Shown here: positions 1 to 9,396 of the stretch, piece by piece
Layout: each line of letters starts with the position of its first letter
Position numbering within the stretch: position 1 is the first letter of the stretch
NCBI RefSeq assembly: GCF_014699075.1
Contig: NZ_JACXAB010000005.1
Location: 307,518-371,517, forward strand
DNA length: 64,000 nucleotides
Reading direction: 5' to 3'
Source of the DNA: Microvirga sp.
GTDB lineage: Bacteria; Pseudomonadota; Alphaproteobacteria; Rhizobiales; Beijerinckiaceae
Translations under genes and position numbers: made by a program
Notes under the pieces: model-generated
Seen by the model: only the letters and a program-made list of their open reading frames with translations
What the model was told of the DNA's origin: nothing
Database searches by the model: none

Positions 1-178
1 GGGTGTCCAACTTGGCCATTGCTTCCCCCTTCAACGGGATTAACCCGTCGTTAATATTTGTCTCTTGCCGGCGGAAAAATTGCTATTCCCCTTCGGGAGT
101 AGTGAGCAGCGCCATCTAGTTTGAGCGAGCGACAGATGATATGTCTAGCAGCGTCAAAAACGGCGCGGAGCAAGTTTG

Positions 179-433
179 ATGTTGTCGTTGTCCTCTTCCT
201 ACGCAACTTACAAACTCATCGACAACAATGGCGCCTGGCTGATTTTCTGCAACGATGAGTTTGTTGGGGGCTTTGCAGAACGCTACTCGGCCGTGAATTT
301 CGTCGAGATGTTGGTTGAGGCAAGATGCGTCGAGCACAAGGCCTCTCAGGTCCTAATCGACACCAATCTTGGCTGCGAGAAGCACCTGTGCCGCTGCTTC
401 AAGGAAGCACCTCCCGGAACACCGCTGTCCTAA
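179..433 (+). CDS. small hypothetical protein (84 aa)
   Basis: I do not recognise this protein. It is a short, mixed-composition soluble protein with three cysteines close together (residues about 66-72) and no signal peptide or membrane segment. I chose the ATG at 179 because a GGAG sits about 8 bases upstream; an in-frame TTG lies directly before it. The gene stands alone, with no partner on the same strand. The amino-acid mix looks coding, but no family supports it. Confidence 0.5.
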   Translation: MLSLSSSYATYKLIDNNGAWLIFCNDEFVGGFAERYSAVNFVEMLVEARCVEHKASQVLIDTNLGCEKHLCRCFKEAPPGTPLS

Positions 434-525
434 TCCAAGACCCAATCACGCCGAGATCTATCGCCGTGCAATTTCCATACGCTATTGAGATCGGAGATGG
501 CGGTGGTGCCGCGGAAGTGGGTCAT
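430..525 (-). pseudogene. relic of a small conserved gene (N-terminal part)
   Basis: The frame from the ATG at 525 begins MTHFRGTTAISDL and quickly runs to a stop after 31 codons. Its first 39 bases match those of a second relic at 25837-25911 with only 4 differences. The peptide resembles the start of a roughly 90-residue hypothetical protein that I recall from Microvirga and Methylobacterium genomes (DUF7696-like, from memory). Both copies lack the rest of the gene. The family name is tentative. Confidence 0.35.
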
Positions 526-698
526 GGGAGACTTGTAACCTTTGAGAACAACGGCTCCTGCTGGGCGGCATCATGAAAGCCGTCATGGTAAGCCGAGTGC
601 CTGCTGGATGCTCCACCCCACTCTCCTTCTAGAGAGAGCGGCGCGGTCTGCCGTCGTGATGGGGCATAGCCCGGCCCGCGCGGGCGGCGTGGCGCTCC

Positions 699-1118
699 CT
701 ACTGCGCCGTCTCGTCCGGACGCTGAGCCAAGCACGGATCGAGGACGATGAAATCCGGGTTCGGGCGGCTGTAGCCGCCGGCCACCGTCACCACGTCGCC
801 CACCTTCATGTCGTTGGTCTGGTAGGTGACGCAGAGCACCTTCGGGGCGGGCGCGGTGCCGCACAGGCCGAGATAGGCCAGCGTCCCGTCGAAATGCACG
901 AGGGCGAGGGCGCCCGTCACGCTGAAATCCACGCGGGTCTCGCCGGTCTCGCGATCCTTCGTCAGCTCCCGCACCTCATGGCATTGCGCCCGATAGGAGG
1001 GGTGCATGTCGGGATCGGCGAAGGGGGTTCTGTCAGGGGCTTCCTGGCCCGACGCTCCCGTCACTGAGCCGATCATCAGCGACGCCATGACAAGGCTCTG
1101 CATCCGGCGTCGGGGCAT
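699..1118 (-). CDS. exported hypothetical protein
   Basis: This 139-residue protein starts with basic residues (MPRRR), then a short hydrophobic stretch ending near Ala-Ser-Gly at about residue 24, which fits a Sec signal peptide. The mature part has four cysteines (about residues 46, 85, 95 and 129), so disulphide bonds in the periplasm are plausible. I see no catalytic motif. It is transcribed alone, and a long inverted repeat lies just upstream (1131-1220). Secretion is inferred from the N-terminus; the function is unknown. Confidence 0.65.
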   Translation of the reverse strand: MPRRRMQSLVMASLMIGSVTGASGQEAPDRTPFADPDMHPSYRAQCHEVRELTKDRETGETRVDFSVTGALALVHFDGTLAYLGLCGTAPAPKVLCVTYQTNDMKVGDVVTVAGGYSRPNPDFIVLDPCLAQRPDETAQ

Positions 1119-1130
1119 GAATCACCTCTA

Positions 1131-1220
1131 GAGCATCGTGCGGACCCAGCGGGCCACGCCAGTGAAAAGTGGATTCGGTTTTCGCTAGCGCGGCCCGCTG
1201 GGTCCGGTCACACGATGCTC
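1131..1220. repeat. intergenic inverted repeat (REP-like)
   Basis: The left arm begins GAGCATCGTG followed by CGGACCCAGCGGGCC. The right arm is the reverse complement of both blocks with a 4-base insertion. A smaller hairpin (AAAAGTGGATTCGGTTTTC type) lies inside. It sits between two genes read leftwards and looks like a mobile palindromic element rather than a simple terminator. Confidence 0.7.
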
Positions 1221-1248
1221 TCATTCAAGAAGAAAGCATCGGATTTGT

Positions 1249-1274
1249 CCCAAAAGTGCAAGTCCACTTTTGGG
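1249..1274 (-). terminator. hairpin after the SDR gene, possible terminator
   Basis: The 10-base arms CCCAAAAGTG and CACTTTTGGG are separated by six bases and begin 10 bases past the stop of the SDR gene. There is no long T-run, so intrinsic termination is uncertain. Confidence 0.4.
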
Positions 1275-1283
1275 TCCGAGGCT

Positions 1284-2039
1284 TTAGACGTGCTGGCCGC
1301 CGTTGATGTGAAGCTCCGCGCCGGTCACGTAGGAGCTCGCGTCCGTGCAGAGGAAGTAGATGGCTTTTGCCACCTCGTCCGGGGTGCCGAGACGGCGCAT
1401 CGGCAATTGCTCGACGATCTTGTCCGTGCCCGGCGACAGGATCGCGGTGTCGATCTCGCCCGGCGAGATGGCATTCACGCGCACGCCCAGCGGGCCGAAA
1501 TCACCCGCCATCTCGCGGGTCAGGGAGGCCAGTGCTGCCTTGGAGGTGGCATAGGCGGCGCCCGCGAAGGGATGGACGCGCGAACCCGCGATGGAGGTCA
1601 CGTTGACCACCGAGCCCTTGGCCTTGGTGAGTTCGTCCTGGAGGCCCCGGGCCAGCATGATCGAGGCGAAGAAGTTCACCTGGAACACCCGCAGCCAGTC
1701 CTCGTAGCGGGTATCGAGGGTTCCCATCCGCGAGCCGCCTTCGCCCTTGGGCGAGATGCCCGCATTGTTGACGAGCGCGTGCAGGCAGCCGCCCTCGACG
1801 GCCAGACGCTCCTTCACCTCGGCGATGGCCCGGCGGGTGTCCTGGGCATCGGCGAGATCGACCTGCAGGTGGTCCTCCGGCCCCATCTCCCACGGGCAGT
1901 TCTCGGGGAAACCGTGCCGCGAGCAGGTGATCACCCGCCACCCGGCCGCGGAGAAGCGCTTGACCGTGGCATGCCCGATGCCGCGGCTCGCGCCGGTGAG
2001 CAGCATGATGCGGCGGGAACTGCTGGGCGAAGAGGACAT
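1284..2039 (-). CDS. short-chain dehydrogenase/reductase (SDR) family oxidoreductase
   Basis: This is a classical SDR of 251 residues, the usual length. The NAD(P)-binding TGASRGIG motif is at residues 15-22 and NNAG at 91-94. The catalytic Ser149, Tyr163 and Lys167 (YxxxK) are all present. The C-terminus has the usual GxxxxxNGG element. SDRs of this type reduce or oxidise hydroxyl/keto groups, and the substrate cannot be read from sequence. It lies 73 bases downstream of pdxH on the same strand, so the two may be co-transcribed. The ATG at 2039 gives a complete Rossmann start. Confidence 0.9.
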   Translation of the reverse strand: MSSSPSSSRRIMLLTGASRGIGHATVKRFSAAGWRVITCSRHGFPENCPWEMGPEDHLQVDLADAQDTRRAIAEVKERLAVEGGCLHALVNNAGISPKGEGGSRMGTLDTRYEDWLRVFQVNFFASIMLARGLQDELTKAKGSVVNVTSIAGSRVHPFAGAAYATSKAALASLTREMAGDFGPLGVRVNAISPGEIDTAILSPGTDKIVEQLPMRRLGTPDEVAKAIYFLCTDASSYVTGAELHINGGQHV

Positions 2040-2112
2040 CGGGAGATCTCTCGTGAGAGGGTGCCGACCCTTAGACCTGTTCAGGGTCAGGGTCTACGGC
2101 CAAGAATATCGA

Positions 2113-2721
2113 TCAAGGGTAGAGCCGCACCTTCCGCCAGCCGTCGCCGTCGCGGCTGAACACCACGCGGTCGTGGAGCCGGAACGGCTTGTCCTGCCAG
2201 AACTCGATGGAAACGGGGGCGATCCGAAAACCCGTCCAGTGGGGCGGGCGCGGGATCTCGCCCACGGCGAATTTTGCGGTGTTCAGGGCCACGGCCTTCT
2301 CGAGCGCGAAGCGGCTCTCCAGCGGGCGGGATTGCTGGCTCGCCCAGGCGCCGATGCGGCTGTCGCGGGGGCGGCTCTGGAAATAGGCGTCGGCCTCCTG
2401 GTCGCTCACCAGCGTCACGGGGCCGCGGGCGCGCACCTGCCGGCGCAGGCTCTTCCAATGCAGCACGATGGCGGCCTTCTGCTGGCCCAGGAGCTCGCGG
2501 CCCTTGTTGGATTCCGTGTTGGTGTAGAATACGAAGCCGTTCTCGTCGAAGCCCTTCAGCAGAACCATGCGCACGTTCGGCAGCCCGGTCTCGTCCACGG
2601 TGGCGAGCGCCATGGCGTTGGGATCGTTCGGCTCGGAGGCTTCCGCCTCCTTCAACCAGGCCTGGAAGAGGGCGAAGGGCTCGTCCGACTCCGTGAAGTC
2701 ACCAGTTATTAACCCGCTCAC
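2113..2721 (-). CDS. pdxH: pyridoxamine 5'-phosphate oxidase
   Basis: This FMN-dependent oxidase converts pyridoxine or pyridoxamine 5'-phosphate to pyridoxal 5'-phosphate, the last step of vitamin B6 synthesis and salvage. The 202-residue length and end-to-end pattern fit Pdx[24 protein letters not shown] near residues 35-57, the [10 protein letters not shown] loop, the [11 protein letters not shown] motif, and a C-terminal block ending in the characteristic RLYP. It is divergent from the lipoprotein gene, with 45 bases between the starts. The enzyme is cytoplasmic. Confidence 0.96.
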   Translation of the reverse strand: MSGLITGDFTESDEPFALFQAWLKEAEASEPNDPNAMALATVDETGLPNVRMVLLKGFDENGFVFYTNTESNKGRELLGQQKAAIVLHWKSLRRQVRARGPVTLVSDQEADAYFQSRPRDSRIGAWASQQSRPLESRFALEKAVALNTAKFAVGEIPRPPHWTGFRIAPVSIEFWQDKPFRLHDRVVFSRDGDGWRKVRLYP

Positions 2722-2766
2722 TGTTTTATCTCGTTATGTGACTTTTGGTTCTGGGGGACCCAACGC

Positions 2767-3246
2767 GTGACGTGGATCGATCCGCGCCGTTATAGATCAG
2801 ATGCTCGTATCAGCGAAGCGCTGAAAGTGCTTGCGGCTGGGCTGATCGCCCTGTCAACGGGCGCCTGCGGCATGTCCCTGGGATTGTCGGCCCTGGACGA
2901 GGATGGACCCAAGGCAACGGGCGCAATCGCCTCCAAGAGCGACATCACCCTCTCGGCCTATCTGGACGAGGAGGACTGGCGCCGGGCCAAGGCGGCGCTG
3001 GCCGTCGCCCTCGACCCGCAGGGGCCCGGCACCCAGGTCTCCTGGGACAACCCGGCGACCACCCGCAAGGGCACCTTCACCCCGGTGGGAGCGCCCTTCG
3101 TCAAGAACGACGAAATCTGCCGCAGCTTCTCGGCCCATCTGAGCGGCCCATCCGTGAGCGCCCTGCAGGGCACGGCCTGCCGGCCCTCGGGAAGCGAATG
3201 GACGCTCAAGGAGGTCAAGCCGCTGAAGGGCTCGGCCAAAGTCTAG
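2767..3246 (+). CDS. RT0821/Lpp0805-type surface lipoprotein
   Basis: This 159-residue protein has an N-terminal hydrophobic segment ending in a lipobox-like Leu-Ser-Thr-Gly-Ala-Cys (Cys at about 34), so it is probably an outer-membrane lipoprotein. The C-terminal half carries the pattern W-D-N...G-x-F-x-P...CRxF...G-x-ACR...W, typical of the RT0821/Lpp0805 surface-protein family. The start is the GTG at 2767, with GGGGGA about 8 bases upstream. It precedes a DnaJ-like gene by about 100 bases on the same strand. Its molecular role is unknown. Confidence 0.75.
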   Translation: MTWIDPRRYRSDARISEALKVLAAGLIALSTGACGMSLGLSALDEDGPKATGAIASKSDITLSAYLDEEDWRRAKAALAVALDPQGPGTQVSWDNPATTRKGTFTPVGAPFVKNDEICRSFSAHLSGPSVSALQGTACRPSGSEWTLKEVKPLKGSAKV

Positions 3247-3347
3247 CCCTGTCCGGTTGAGGCGTTGCAAAGGGGCAACACTTTGCCCATATGACCGTCA
3301 AACCTTTGAGCCTTTAGGCTCCCAATCCGACGGTTCAGGATTCCACG

Positions 3348-4283
3348 ATGCGAAACCCCTATGACGTTCTCGGCGTGTCCCGCTCTGCGAGCGAAGCGGA
3401 CATCAAGAAGGCGTTCCGCAAGCTCGCCAAGACCTATCATCCCGACAGCAACACGAACGACCCCAAGGCCAAGGACAAGTTCGCCGAAGCCAATTCGGCC
3501 TACGAGATCCTGGGCGATGCAGCCAAGCGAGCCCAGTTCGACCGGGGCGAGATCGACGCCGAGGGCAAGCCGCGCTTTTCCGGCTTCGAGGGTTTCGGCG
3601 GCAGCCGGGGCGGGGCTGAGGGTTTCTCCGGCTTTGGGGGAGGCAATCCATTCGGCGGACGGCGCAGCAGGAGCGGCTTCGGGGCCGATCCGGGCGAGGA
3701 TTTCTTTTCCCAAATCTTCGAGAACGCCTTCCGGCAGGGGGGCGAGAGCCCGCGTCAGGCCCGCAGCCATCCCAAGCAGAAAGGCGAGGACGTCGAGGCC
3801 ACGCTCACGGTGACGCTTGAAGAGGTCGCCGCCGAGGCGAAGAAGCGGGTCCGGCTCCCCACGGGCCGGGACGTGGACGTGGTCATCCCGAAAGGCGTCG
3901 CCGACGGCCAGGTGATCCGCCTGCGCGGCTTAGGGCAGGGCGCTCCCGGGATCGATCCGGGCGATGCACTGCTCACCATCGCGTTCGCGCCCCATGAGCG
4001 CTTCACCCCGGAAGGCTCCAACCTGCGGCTGCGGCTGCCGGTCGAAATCGAGGAGGCCGTCCTCGGCGGGTCGGTGCGGGTGCCGACGCTCACCGGCTCG
4101 GTGGAGATGAAGATCCCGCCTCTCACCAATTCCGGCCGCACCTTCCGTCTGCGCGGCAAGGGCCTGCCGGGCAAGACCGGTCATGGCGATCTTCTCGTGA
4201 CCACGGAGATCAAGCTGCCGGAGATCGTGGACGAGGACCTGATGGACTACGCCCGCAGGCGCCTCTCGGCGAAGGCGAAGTAG
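3348..4283 (+). CDS. DnaJ-family co-chaperone (CbpA-like, no zinc finger)
   Basis: The N-terminal J domain (residues about 3-65) contains the essential HPD at 31-33, which stimulates Hsp70 ATPase. A Gly/Phe-rich stretch follows (about 78-115), then the two beta-barrel substrate-binding domains of the DnaJ C-terminus (about 145-300). The CxxCxGxG zinc-finger repeats of DnaJ are missing, so this is a CbpA/type II J protein rather than the main DnaJ. The 311-residue length fits. It acts in the cytoplasm with DnaK on unfolded clients. An AGGA lies upstream of the ATG. Confidence 0.92.
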   Translation: MRNPYDVLGVSRSASEADIKKAFRKLAKTYHPDSNTNDPKAKDKFAEANSAYEILGDAAKRAQFDRGEIDAEGKPRFSGFEGFGGSRGGAEGFSGFGGGNPFGGRRSRSGFGADPGEDFFSQIFENAFRQGGESPRQARSHPKQKGEDVEATLTVTLEEVAAEAKKRVRLPTGRDVDVVIPKGVADGQVIRLRGLGQGAPGIDPGDALLTIAFAPHERFTPEGSNLRLRLPVEIEEAVLGGSVRVPTLTGSVEMKIPPLTNSGRTFRLRGKGLPGKTGHGDLLVTTEIKLPEIVDEDLMDYARRRLSAKAK

Positions 4284-4329
4284 AAGCACGTCCTCGGCGG
4301 GGTCTGATCTCCCCTAGCGTAACTTTCCA

Positions 4330-4470
4330 CTGTTATTCCGGGGCCGCGCAGCGGAGCCCGGAATCCATAAACACGACGCTTCCGGAAGAGATAATAAGCG
4401 TCGCACGTCGTTCTGTATCGTGAGCGGTTATGGATTCCGGGCTCGCCTTCGGCGCCCCGGAATGACAGTG
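4330..4470. repeat. intergenic palindromic repeat, copy 1
   Basis: The ends TTATTCCGGGG...CCCGGAATCCATAA and TTATGGATTCCGGG...CCCCGGAATGACAG are inverted copies around a variable core. Related copies occur at 7908-8036 and 10701-10841. Apart from this repeat I see no gene in the 317 bases between the DnaJ-like gene and fabI. Confidence 0.8.
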
Positions 4471-4600
4471 GGAATGGCATTCGGAACAGCCCCCAAGCAC
4501 CAGATTGCCCAAGCCGCCTCAAGAGGGCTTCCCCGTGGCTGCCGGGTCGGTTAAAGAGGCCGTTCTTATTTGAACGATCCAGCGACGATCTAGGTGAATC

Positions 4601-5425
4601 ATGGCGGAGACAAAGGCCACCGGCATTCTGGCCGGCAAGCGTGGCTTGGTGATGGGCGTGGCGAACAACCGTTCCATCGCCTGGGGCATTGCGCAGGCGG
4701 CCCGCCAGCACGGGGCGGAACTCGCCTTCACCTATCAGGGCGATGCCTTGAAGAAGCGCGTGGAGCCCCTGGCGAAGGAGCTCGATGCCCATGTGGTCGG
4801 CCATTGCGACGTAACGGACGGCGCCACCATCGATGCGGTGTTCGAGGAGGTGAAGCGCCTCTTGGGTTCCATCGACTTCGTGATCCACTGCATCGCCTTC
4901 TCGGACAAGGACGAGCTGACGGGCCGATACGTCGAGACCTCCGAGGGCAACTTCACCAAGTCTCTGCTGATCTCCTGCTATTCCTTCACGGCCATCGCGC
5001 AGCGCGCCGAGAAGCTGATGAACGAGGGCGGCTCGCTCCTCACGCTCACCTATTACGGCGCCGAGAAGTGGATGCCGCACTACAACGTCATGGGCGTGGC
5101 GAAGGCAGCGCTCGAGGCGTCCGTGCGCTATCTGGCGGCCGATCTCGGCCCCAAGAACATCCGCGTCAACGCCATCTCGGCGGGCCCTATCAAGACGCTC
5201 GCCGCCTCCGGCATCGGCGACTTCCGCTATATCCTGAAGTGGAACGAGTACAACTCGCCGCTCCGGCGCACGGTCACCATCGAGGAGGTGGGCGAGACCG
5301 CCGCCTATCTCGTGTCCGACATGTCCCGCGGCATGACCGGCGAAATCCTGCACGTGGATGCGGGCTACCACGTGGTCGGCATGAAGAACCCGGAAGCCCC
5401 GGATCTCTCCCTCGATAAAGACTGA
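4601..5425 (+). CDS. fabI: enoyl-[acyl-carrier-protein] reductase (NADH)
   Basis: FabI reduces trans-2-enoyl-ACP to acyl-ACP, the last step of each fatty-acid elongation cycle, and is the triclosan target. The 274 residues show the divergent nucleotide loop GVANNRSIAWGIA (19-31), Tyr151, and the FabI-type Tyr161-x6-Lys168 catalytic pair. The C-terminal ends in the typical EILHVDAGYHVVGM block. An AGGTGA sits just before the ATG. The next gene, a histidine phosphatase, starts 31 bases downstream and may be co-transcribed. Confidence 0.97.
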   Translation: MAETKATGILAGKRGLVMGVANNRSIAWGIAQAARQHGAELAFTYQGDALKKRVEPLAKELDAHVVGHCDVTDGATIDAVFEEVKRLLGSIDFVIHCIAFSDKDELTGRYVETSEGNFTKSLLISCYSFTAIAQRAEKLMNEGGSLLTLTYYGAEKWMPHYNVMGVAKAALEASVRYLAADLGPKNIRVNAISAGPIKTLAASGIGDFRYILKWNEYNSPLRRTVTIEEVGETAAYLVSDMSRGMTGEILHVDAGYHVVGMKNPEAPDLSLDKD

Positions 5426-5456
5426 GCCTTAAGTCAACGCGTAACCGGATTCTCCC

Positions 5457-6050
5457 GTGACCCCGTCCCGCCACACGATCTACTTCATTCGCCATGGCGA
5501 AACGGACTGGAACCTAGAAGGGCGCCTTCAGGGGCAGAAGGACATTCCGCTCAACGATGTCGGACGTGTCCAGGCCGACGAGGCGGGCCGCAAGCTGAAG
5601 GCCCTCGCGCCTCATGTCGAGGACCTCGCCTATGTGGCGAGCCCCATGACCCGCACCCGCGAGACCATGGAGATTCTGCGGGGGACCCTGGGCCTGCACC
5701 CGGAATCCTACAAGCTGGACGAGCGCCTCGTGGAGCTGACCTTCGGCATCTGGGAAGGCATGACCTGGAAGGAAGTGCGTAAGGCCGAGCCATCCTTGGC
5801 GGCCCTGCGCGAGCAGGACAAGTGGCACTACGCACCGCCCGGCGGCGGCGAGAGCTACGCCATGCTGGTCGACCGCATCCGCCCGTTCCTCGATGACGTC
5901 ACCCGCGACACGGTGGTGGTGGCCCATGGCGGCGTCGCCCGCGCTTTCCTCGCCATCGCCTGCGGCGTCAACGCCCGCCAAGCCGCCAGCATGGACATCT
6001 GGCAGGGTAAGATCCTCATGATCGAAGGGCGCAGTTACCGCTGGGTGTGA
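5457..6050 (+). CDS. histidine phosphatase family protein (phosphoglycerate-mutase-like)
   Basis: This 197-residue member of the 2H-phosphatase superfamily has the catalytic RHGETDWN motif at residues 12-19 (phospho-accepting His13) and the second histidine (AHGG, His157). Other core residues fit a cofactor-dependent mutase-like or broad phosphatase fold. The substrate cannot be decided. The start is a GTG at 5457, and no better ATG precedes the catalytic motif. It follows fabI closely and precedes a small hypothetical gene. Confidence 0.88.
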   Translation: MTPSRHTIYFIRHGETDWNLEGRLQGQKDIPLNDVGRVQADEAGRKLKALAPHVEDLAYVASPMTRTRETMEILRGTLGLHPESYKLDERLVELTFGIWEGMTWKEVRKAEPSLAALREQDKWHYAPPGGGESYAMLVDRIRPFLDDVTRDTVVVAHGGVARAFLAIACGVNARQAASMDIWQGKILMIEGRSYRWV

Positions 6051-6095
6051 CGGCTTCACCACGACAACCATCGCCGCGCTCCCGCGTTGAAGAAT

Positions 6096-6515
6096 ATGCA
6101 ATACATCTGCGACGCTCCGGACTCGACGACTTGGTTTCTCATCGAAACCGAAGGGGAGGCTGCGCTCGAATCCGATGCCATGCACCATGCGGTCGAGAAG
6201 CACTTCCGTCTGGCCTGGGAGGCCGCCGCTCAGAGCTACCGTTCTACCTCGAGTTCCTTCGTCGAGAAGAATATCGGCCTCAAGGCCCACATTCAGCGCG
6301 TCATGCCCCTGTTCCTGACCCTGCGCGATGCGGAGGGGCAGGCGCTCGTCACGGCCATGTTGCCGCCGGGCGGGCGCCATGAACCAAGCTTTCGGACCAT
6401 CATCGTCGGTCCCGAAAACCGGGATCCATACCTCCAGCACGATGAGGCCATCGCCAAGCTCGGCGAGCATTTCGGCCTGACGCTCGACCGAAGCCGTTGC
6501 TACCCGTATCGCTAA
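6096..6515 (+). CDS. conserved hypothetical protein (139 aa)
   Basis: A soluble protein of unknown function, rich in charged residues and with no signal peptide or membrane span. The reading frame is uninterrupted with typical GC3-rich codon use, and it follows the phosphatase gene by 45 bases on the same strand. The start could be the ATG at 6096 or the TTG at 6087; neither has a strong Shine-Dalgarno. I recognise no motif. Confidence 0.7.
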   Translation: MQYICDAPDSTTWFLIETEGEAALESDAMHHAVEKHFRLAWEAAAQSYRSTSSSFVEKNIGLKAHIQRVMPLFLTLRDAEGQALVTAMLPPGGRHEPSFRTIIVGPENRDPYLQHDEAIAKLGEHFGLTLDRSRCYPYR

Positions 6516-6634
6516 GGCCCCAGACGCCCATGCCCTGTACGGATCGGATCCGCTTGGAATAAGGTCGATCATCGACCCCAAGGGAACTGCCCCTGCCGGG
6601 TTGCCCGCTTCCTCCGACCACGCAGGAGACCGCC

Positions 6635-7039
6635 GTGAATCAAGGGATTGCTCATGTCGCCCTTGTGGTCCGGGACTACGATGAGGCCATCGACTTCTAT
6701 GTGAACAAGCTGCGGTTCGAACTGGTCGAGGACACATACCAGCCGGAGCAGGACAAGCGCTGGGTTGTCGTCAGGCCGCGGGGCCAGGGGAGCGCATCCC
6801 TGCTGCTGGCACGCGCGTCCAATGCTCATCAGGAGAGCTTCATCGGCAACCAGGCCGGCGGCCGTATCTTCCTGTTCCTGCGAACCGACGATTTCCGGCG
6901 CGACCATGCCGCCATGGTCGAGGCCGGCATCACATTCGTTCGGGAGCCCAAGCAGGCGGATTACGGCATCGTCGCCGTGTTCAGGGATCTCTACCGCAAT
7001 CTGTGGGACCTCGTTCAGTTCACGGATGGTCGCCCGTGA
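6635..7039 (+). CDS. VOC (glyoxalase/bleomycin resistance) family protein
   Basis: This single vicinal-oxygen-chelate domain of 134 residues begins HVALVVRDYDEAIDFYVNKL and ends with NLWDLVQF, matching the metal-binding beta-alpha-beta-beta-beta repeats of the family. His7 is in the usual first metal-ligand position. The last ligand Glu of classical glyoxalases is replaced by Asp in WDLVQ. The substrate is unknown. The start is a GTG at 6635. It stands alone, followed by more than 1 kb of repeats. Confidence 0.85.
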   Translation: MNQGIAHVALVVRDYDEAIDFYVNKLRFELVEDTYQPEQDKRWVVVRPRGQGSASLLLARASNAHQESFIGNQAGGRIFLFLRTDDFRRDHAAMVEAGITFVREPKQADYGIVAVFRDLYRNLWDLVQFTDGRP

Positions 7040-8167
7040 TCGCCTTCTACGTCATCCCCGGACTTGGTGGGGGATCCCCGTGTTTGCTGTCCACCACTCC
7101 GCCCTCATCCTGAGGAGCAGCCGTCAGGCTGCGTCTCGAAGGATCGTCCAGTGCTCTCTGGAGCCTCCTTCGAGACGGTCACTGCGTGACCTCCTCAGAG
7201 GCTGGCTCATAAAGGACCGGCAACACTCCTGACGGGATCACCGGCCTTGTGCCGGTGATCCCGATGGCTTGAAGCGCCGTGCTTTTCAGCATCGGGATGG
7301 CCGGCACAAGGCCGGCCATGACGAAAGCCGAGGCGTGTTCCTCTTTATGAGCCAGTCTCTCAGGATTAGAGCGAGGCGTGGGCAAGAATGGTGCGCGAAT
7401 CCTCCCCCTGCGGGGGGTAGCGAACGGGGTGAGCCGGGAGAGGGGCAATCCGGTTGAGCGCGGCCCCTCTCCCGACCTGCTGCGCAGGCCACCCTCTCCC
7501 GCATAGGGGAGAGGGAAGGAGGTTGAGAGTTTGTTCTCACTTTGTTCTTGACGGTTGCTCTAAGCTCGGCTATATCGTTGTGTAGACCTGCTCCTGTGAG
7601 GGGCGCGCTCGCGAGGTGTCGCAGTGTGGGAGCAGGCACGGTCCCGCCGCAGGGCTCGCACCCCTGTGATCGCGGGTGGCCGATCCTGGCTTGTTCCAGG
7701 TCCGCTGAAACAAACCGTGCGCCAAGAGTAGTCTGGCTCTTCCATTCAACATCAACCATCGAGCTGGGCTGCCCGGAGCGCCACCCTCGATCACCCTTCA
7801 GGCTCGCAGCACCCGCTGCGGGCCCCAAGGTGCTGGCTCTTTGCCACCCCACCCGCGTCATCCCGGACGGCAAGGCTGATCCGGGATCGTACGACGAGTA
7901 AAGCACCGTCATCCCAGGGCTGCGCAGCAGAGCCCGGGATCCATAACCGCTGACGGTGCAGAACGAGGCGCGACGCTGTTCGCTCTATTCTGAAACGTCG
8001 TGGTTATGGATCCCCACCTGCGCGGGGATGACACCGGCGAGGATCCAACACCTTATCCTGCCCGCGATCCTGTGTCGGCTCCGCCGTCTGGGATGGCAGT
8101 CGGCTCGGGCCGGACGTGACACTCGCGCGCTTTGGTCTTATGACGCCGTGAACCCTGAAGAAGCGCC
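7040..8167. repeat. 1.1-kb gene-free cluster of palindromic repeats
   Basis: I see no gene here. Several unrelated imperfect palindromes lie one after another: about 7107-7202 (CGTCTCGAAGGA with its complement), 7232-7331 (ATCACCGGCCTTGTGCCGGTGAT, then GGCCGGCACAAGGCCGGCC), 7398-7522 (CCCTCTCCC blocks), and 7908-8036, a copy of the element also found at 4330 and 10701. Frames crossing them are compositional artefacts. Confidence 0.75.
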
Positions 8168-9283
8168 ATGTCCCACAACACCTTCGGTCACCTGTTTCGC
8201 GTCACCACCTTCGGCGAAAGCCACGGGCCGGCCCTCGGCTGCGTGATCGATGGCTGCCCGCCCATGATCCCGCTGGAGGCGGACGAGATCCAGGCGGAGC
8301 TCGACCGGCGCCGACCGGGGCAATCGCGCTTCACCACCCAGCGCCAGGAGCCGGATCAGGTCAAAATCCTCTCGGGCGTGTTCACGGACGAGCGCACGGG
8401 CCGGCAGGTGACCACCGGCACGCCGATCGCGCTCATGATCGAGAACGTGGACCAGCGCTCCAAGGACTACTCCGAGATCAAGAATTCCTACCGCCCAGGC
8501 CACGCCGATTTCACCTATGACGTGAAGTACGGCATCCGCGATTATCGCGGCGGCGGCCGCTCCTCGGCCCGTGAGACGGCAGCCCGCGTGGCCGCAGGCG
8601 CCGTTGCCCGCAAGGTGCTCGCCGGCATCACGATCCGCGGCGCCCTCGTGCAGATGGGGCCGCACGTCATCGACCGGGGCAACTGGGACTGGGACGAGGT
8701 CGCCCGCAATCCGTTCTTCTGCCCGGATGCCAAGGCAGCGGCGTTTTATGAGGAGTATCTCGACAGCCTGCGCAAGGCCGGCTCCTCCATCGGTGCCGTC
8801 ATCGAGATCGTGGCCGAGGGCGTGCCGCCGGGCCTTGGCGCCCCGATCTATGGCAAGCTCGATTCGGACCTCGCCTCCGCGCTCATGTCGATCAATGCCG
8901 TCAAGGGCGTGGAGATCGGCGACGGCTTCGCCGCAGCGGCTCTTCGCGGCGAGGAGAATGCCGACGAGATGCGTCCGGGCAATGGCGGTGTGCCGACCTT
9001 CCTGTCGAACCATGCCGGCGGCGTGCTCGGAGGCATCTCCACGGGCCAGCCTTTGGTCAGCCGCTTTGCCGTGAAGCCCACCTCCTCGATCCTCACGCCC
9101 CGCGCCAGCGTGACCCGCTCAGGCGCTGAGGCCGAGGTGATGACCAAGGGCCGGCACGACCCCTGCGTCGGTATCCGTGCCGTGCCGGTGGGCGAGGCCA
9201 TGGTCGCCTGTGTTCTGGCCGACCACGTGCTCCGTCACCGGGGGCAGGTGGGGCAGAGCGCGGCCTGGCCGTTTCAGGGCTGA
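8168..9283 (+). CDS. aroC: chorismate synthase
   Basis: AroC converts 5-enolpyruvylshikimate 3-phosphate to chorismate, the end of the shikimate pathway, using reduced FMN. The 371-residue protein has the three family signatures: [16 protein letters not shown] near residue 16, [19 protein letters not shown] near 127, and the C-terminal R-H-DPC-x-G-x-R-A-x-P-V-x-E-A block near 335. No shikimate-pathway neighbour is adjacent. It is separated from the upstream genes by the repeat cluster. Confidence 0.97.
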   Translation: MSHNTFGHLFRVTTFGESHGPALGCVIDGCPPMIPLEADEIQAELDRRRPGQSRFTTQRQEPDQVKILSGVFTDERTGRQVTTGTPIALMIENVDQRSKDYSEIKNSYRPGHADFTYDVKYGIRDYRGGGRSSARETAARVAAGAVARKVLAGITIRGALVQMGPHVIDRGNWDWDEVARNPFFCPDAKAAAFYEEYLDSLRKAGSSIGAVIEIVAEGVPPGLGAPIYGKLDSDLASALMSINAVKGVEIGDGFAAAALRGEENADEMRPGNGGVPTFLSNHAGGVLGGISTGQPLVSRFAVKPTSSILTPRASVTRSGAEAEVMTKGRHDPCVGIRAVPVGEAMVACVLADHVLRHRGQVGQSAAWPFQG

Positions 9284-9352
9284 GGCCATAGCAGACGATC
9301 ACACGCAGTCCTCAGGGTGAGGACAAAGCATTTATGCAAAGGCTTGTCGGCA

Positions 9353-9373
9353 GATTTTAGTTTTACTAAAATC
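9353..9373. promoter_or_regulatory. candidate operator: perfect 9-bp inverted repeat before ribB
   Basis: The arms GATTTTAGT and ACTAAAATC are exact complements separated by three T residues, ending 23 bases before the ATG of the HTH-RibB gene. The sequence is AT-rich in a GC-rich region. A 21-bp dyad fits a dimeric helix-turn-helix protein, and the adjacent gene itself encodes such a domain. I see no FMN riboswitch in this leader. Confidence 0.5.
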
Positions 9374-9396
9374 CCGCCATCGGCTAAGCCATTCTC

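Noticed and set aside
1215..2712. Long + strand frames opposite the SDR and pdxH genes
   Set aside because: They are antisense shadows of two clear genes, created by high GC at third codon positions.
4247..5371. 374-residue minus-strand frame opposite fabI
   Set aside because: It is antisense to fabI and runs through a palindromic repeat; no domain is recognisable.
9284..9396. FMN riboswitch before ribB
   Set aside because: The leader is only about 110 bases and lacks the conserved RFN core; only the short dyad is present.
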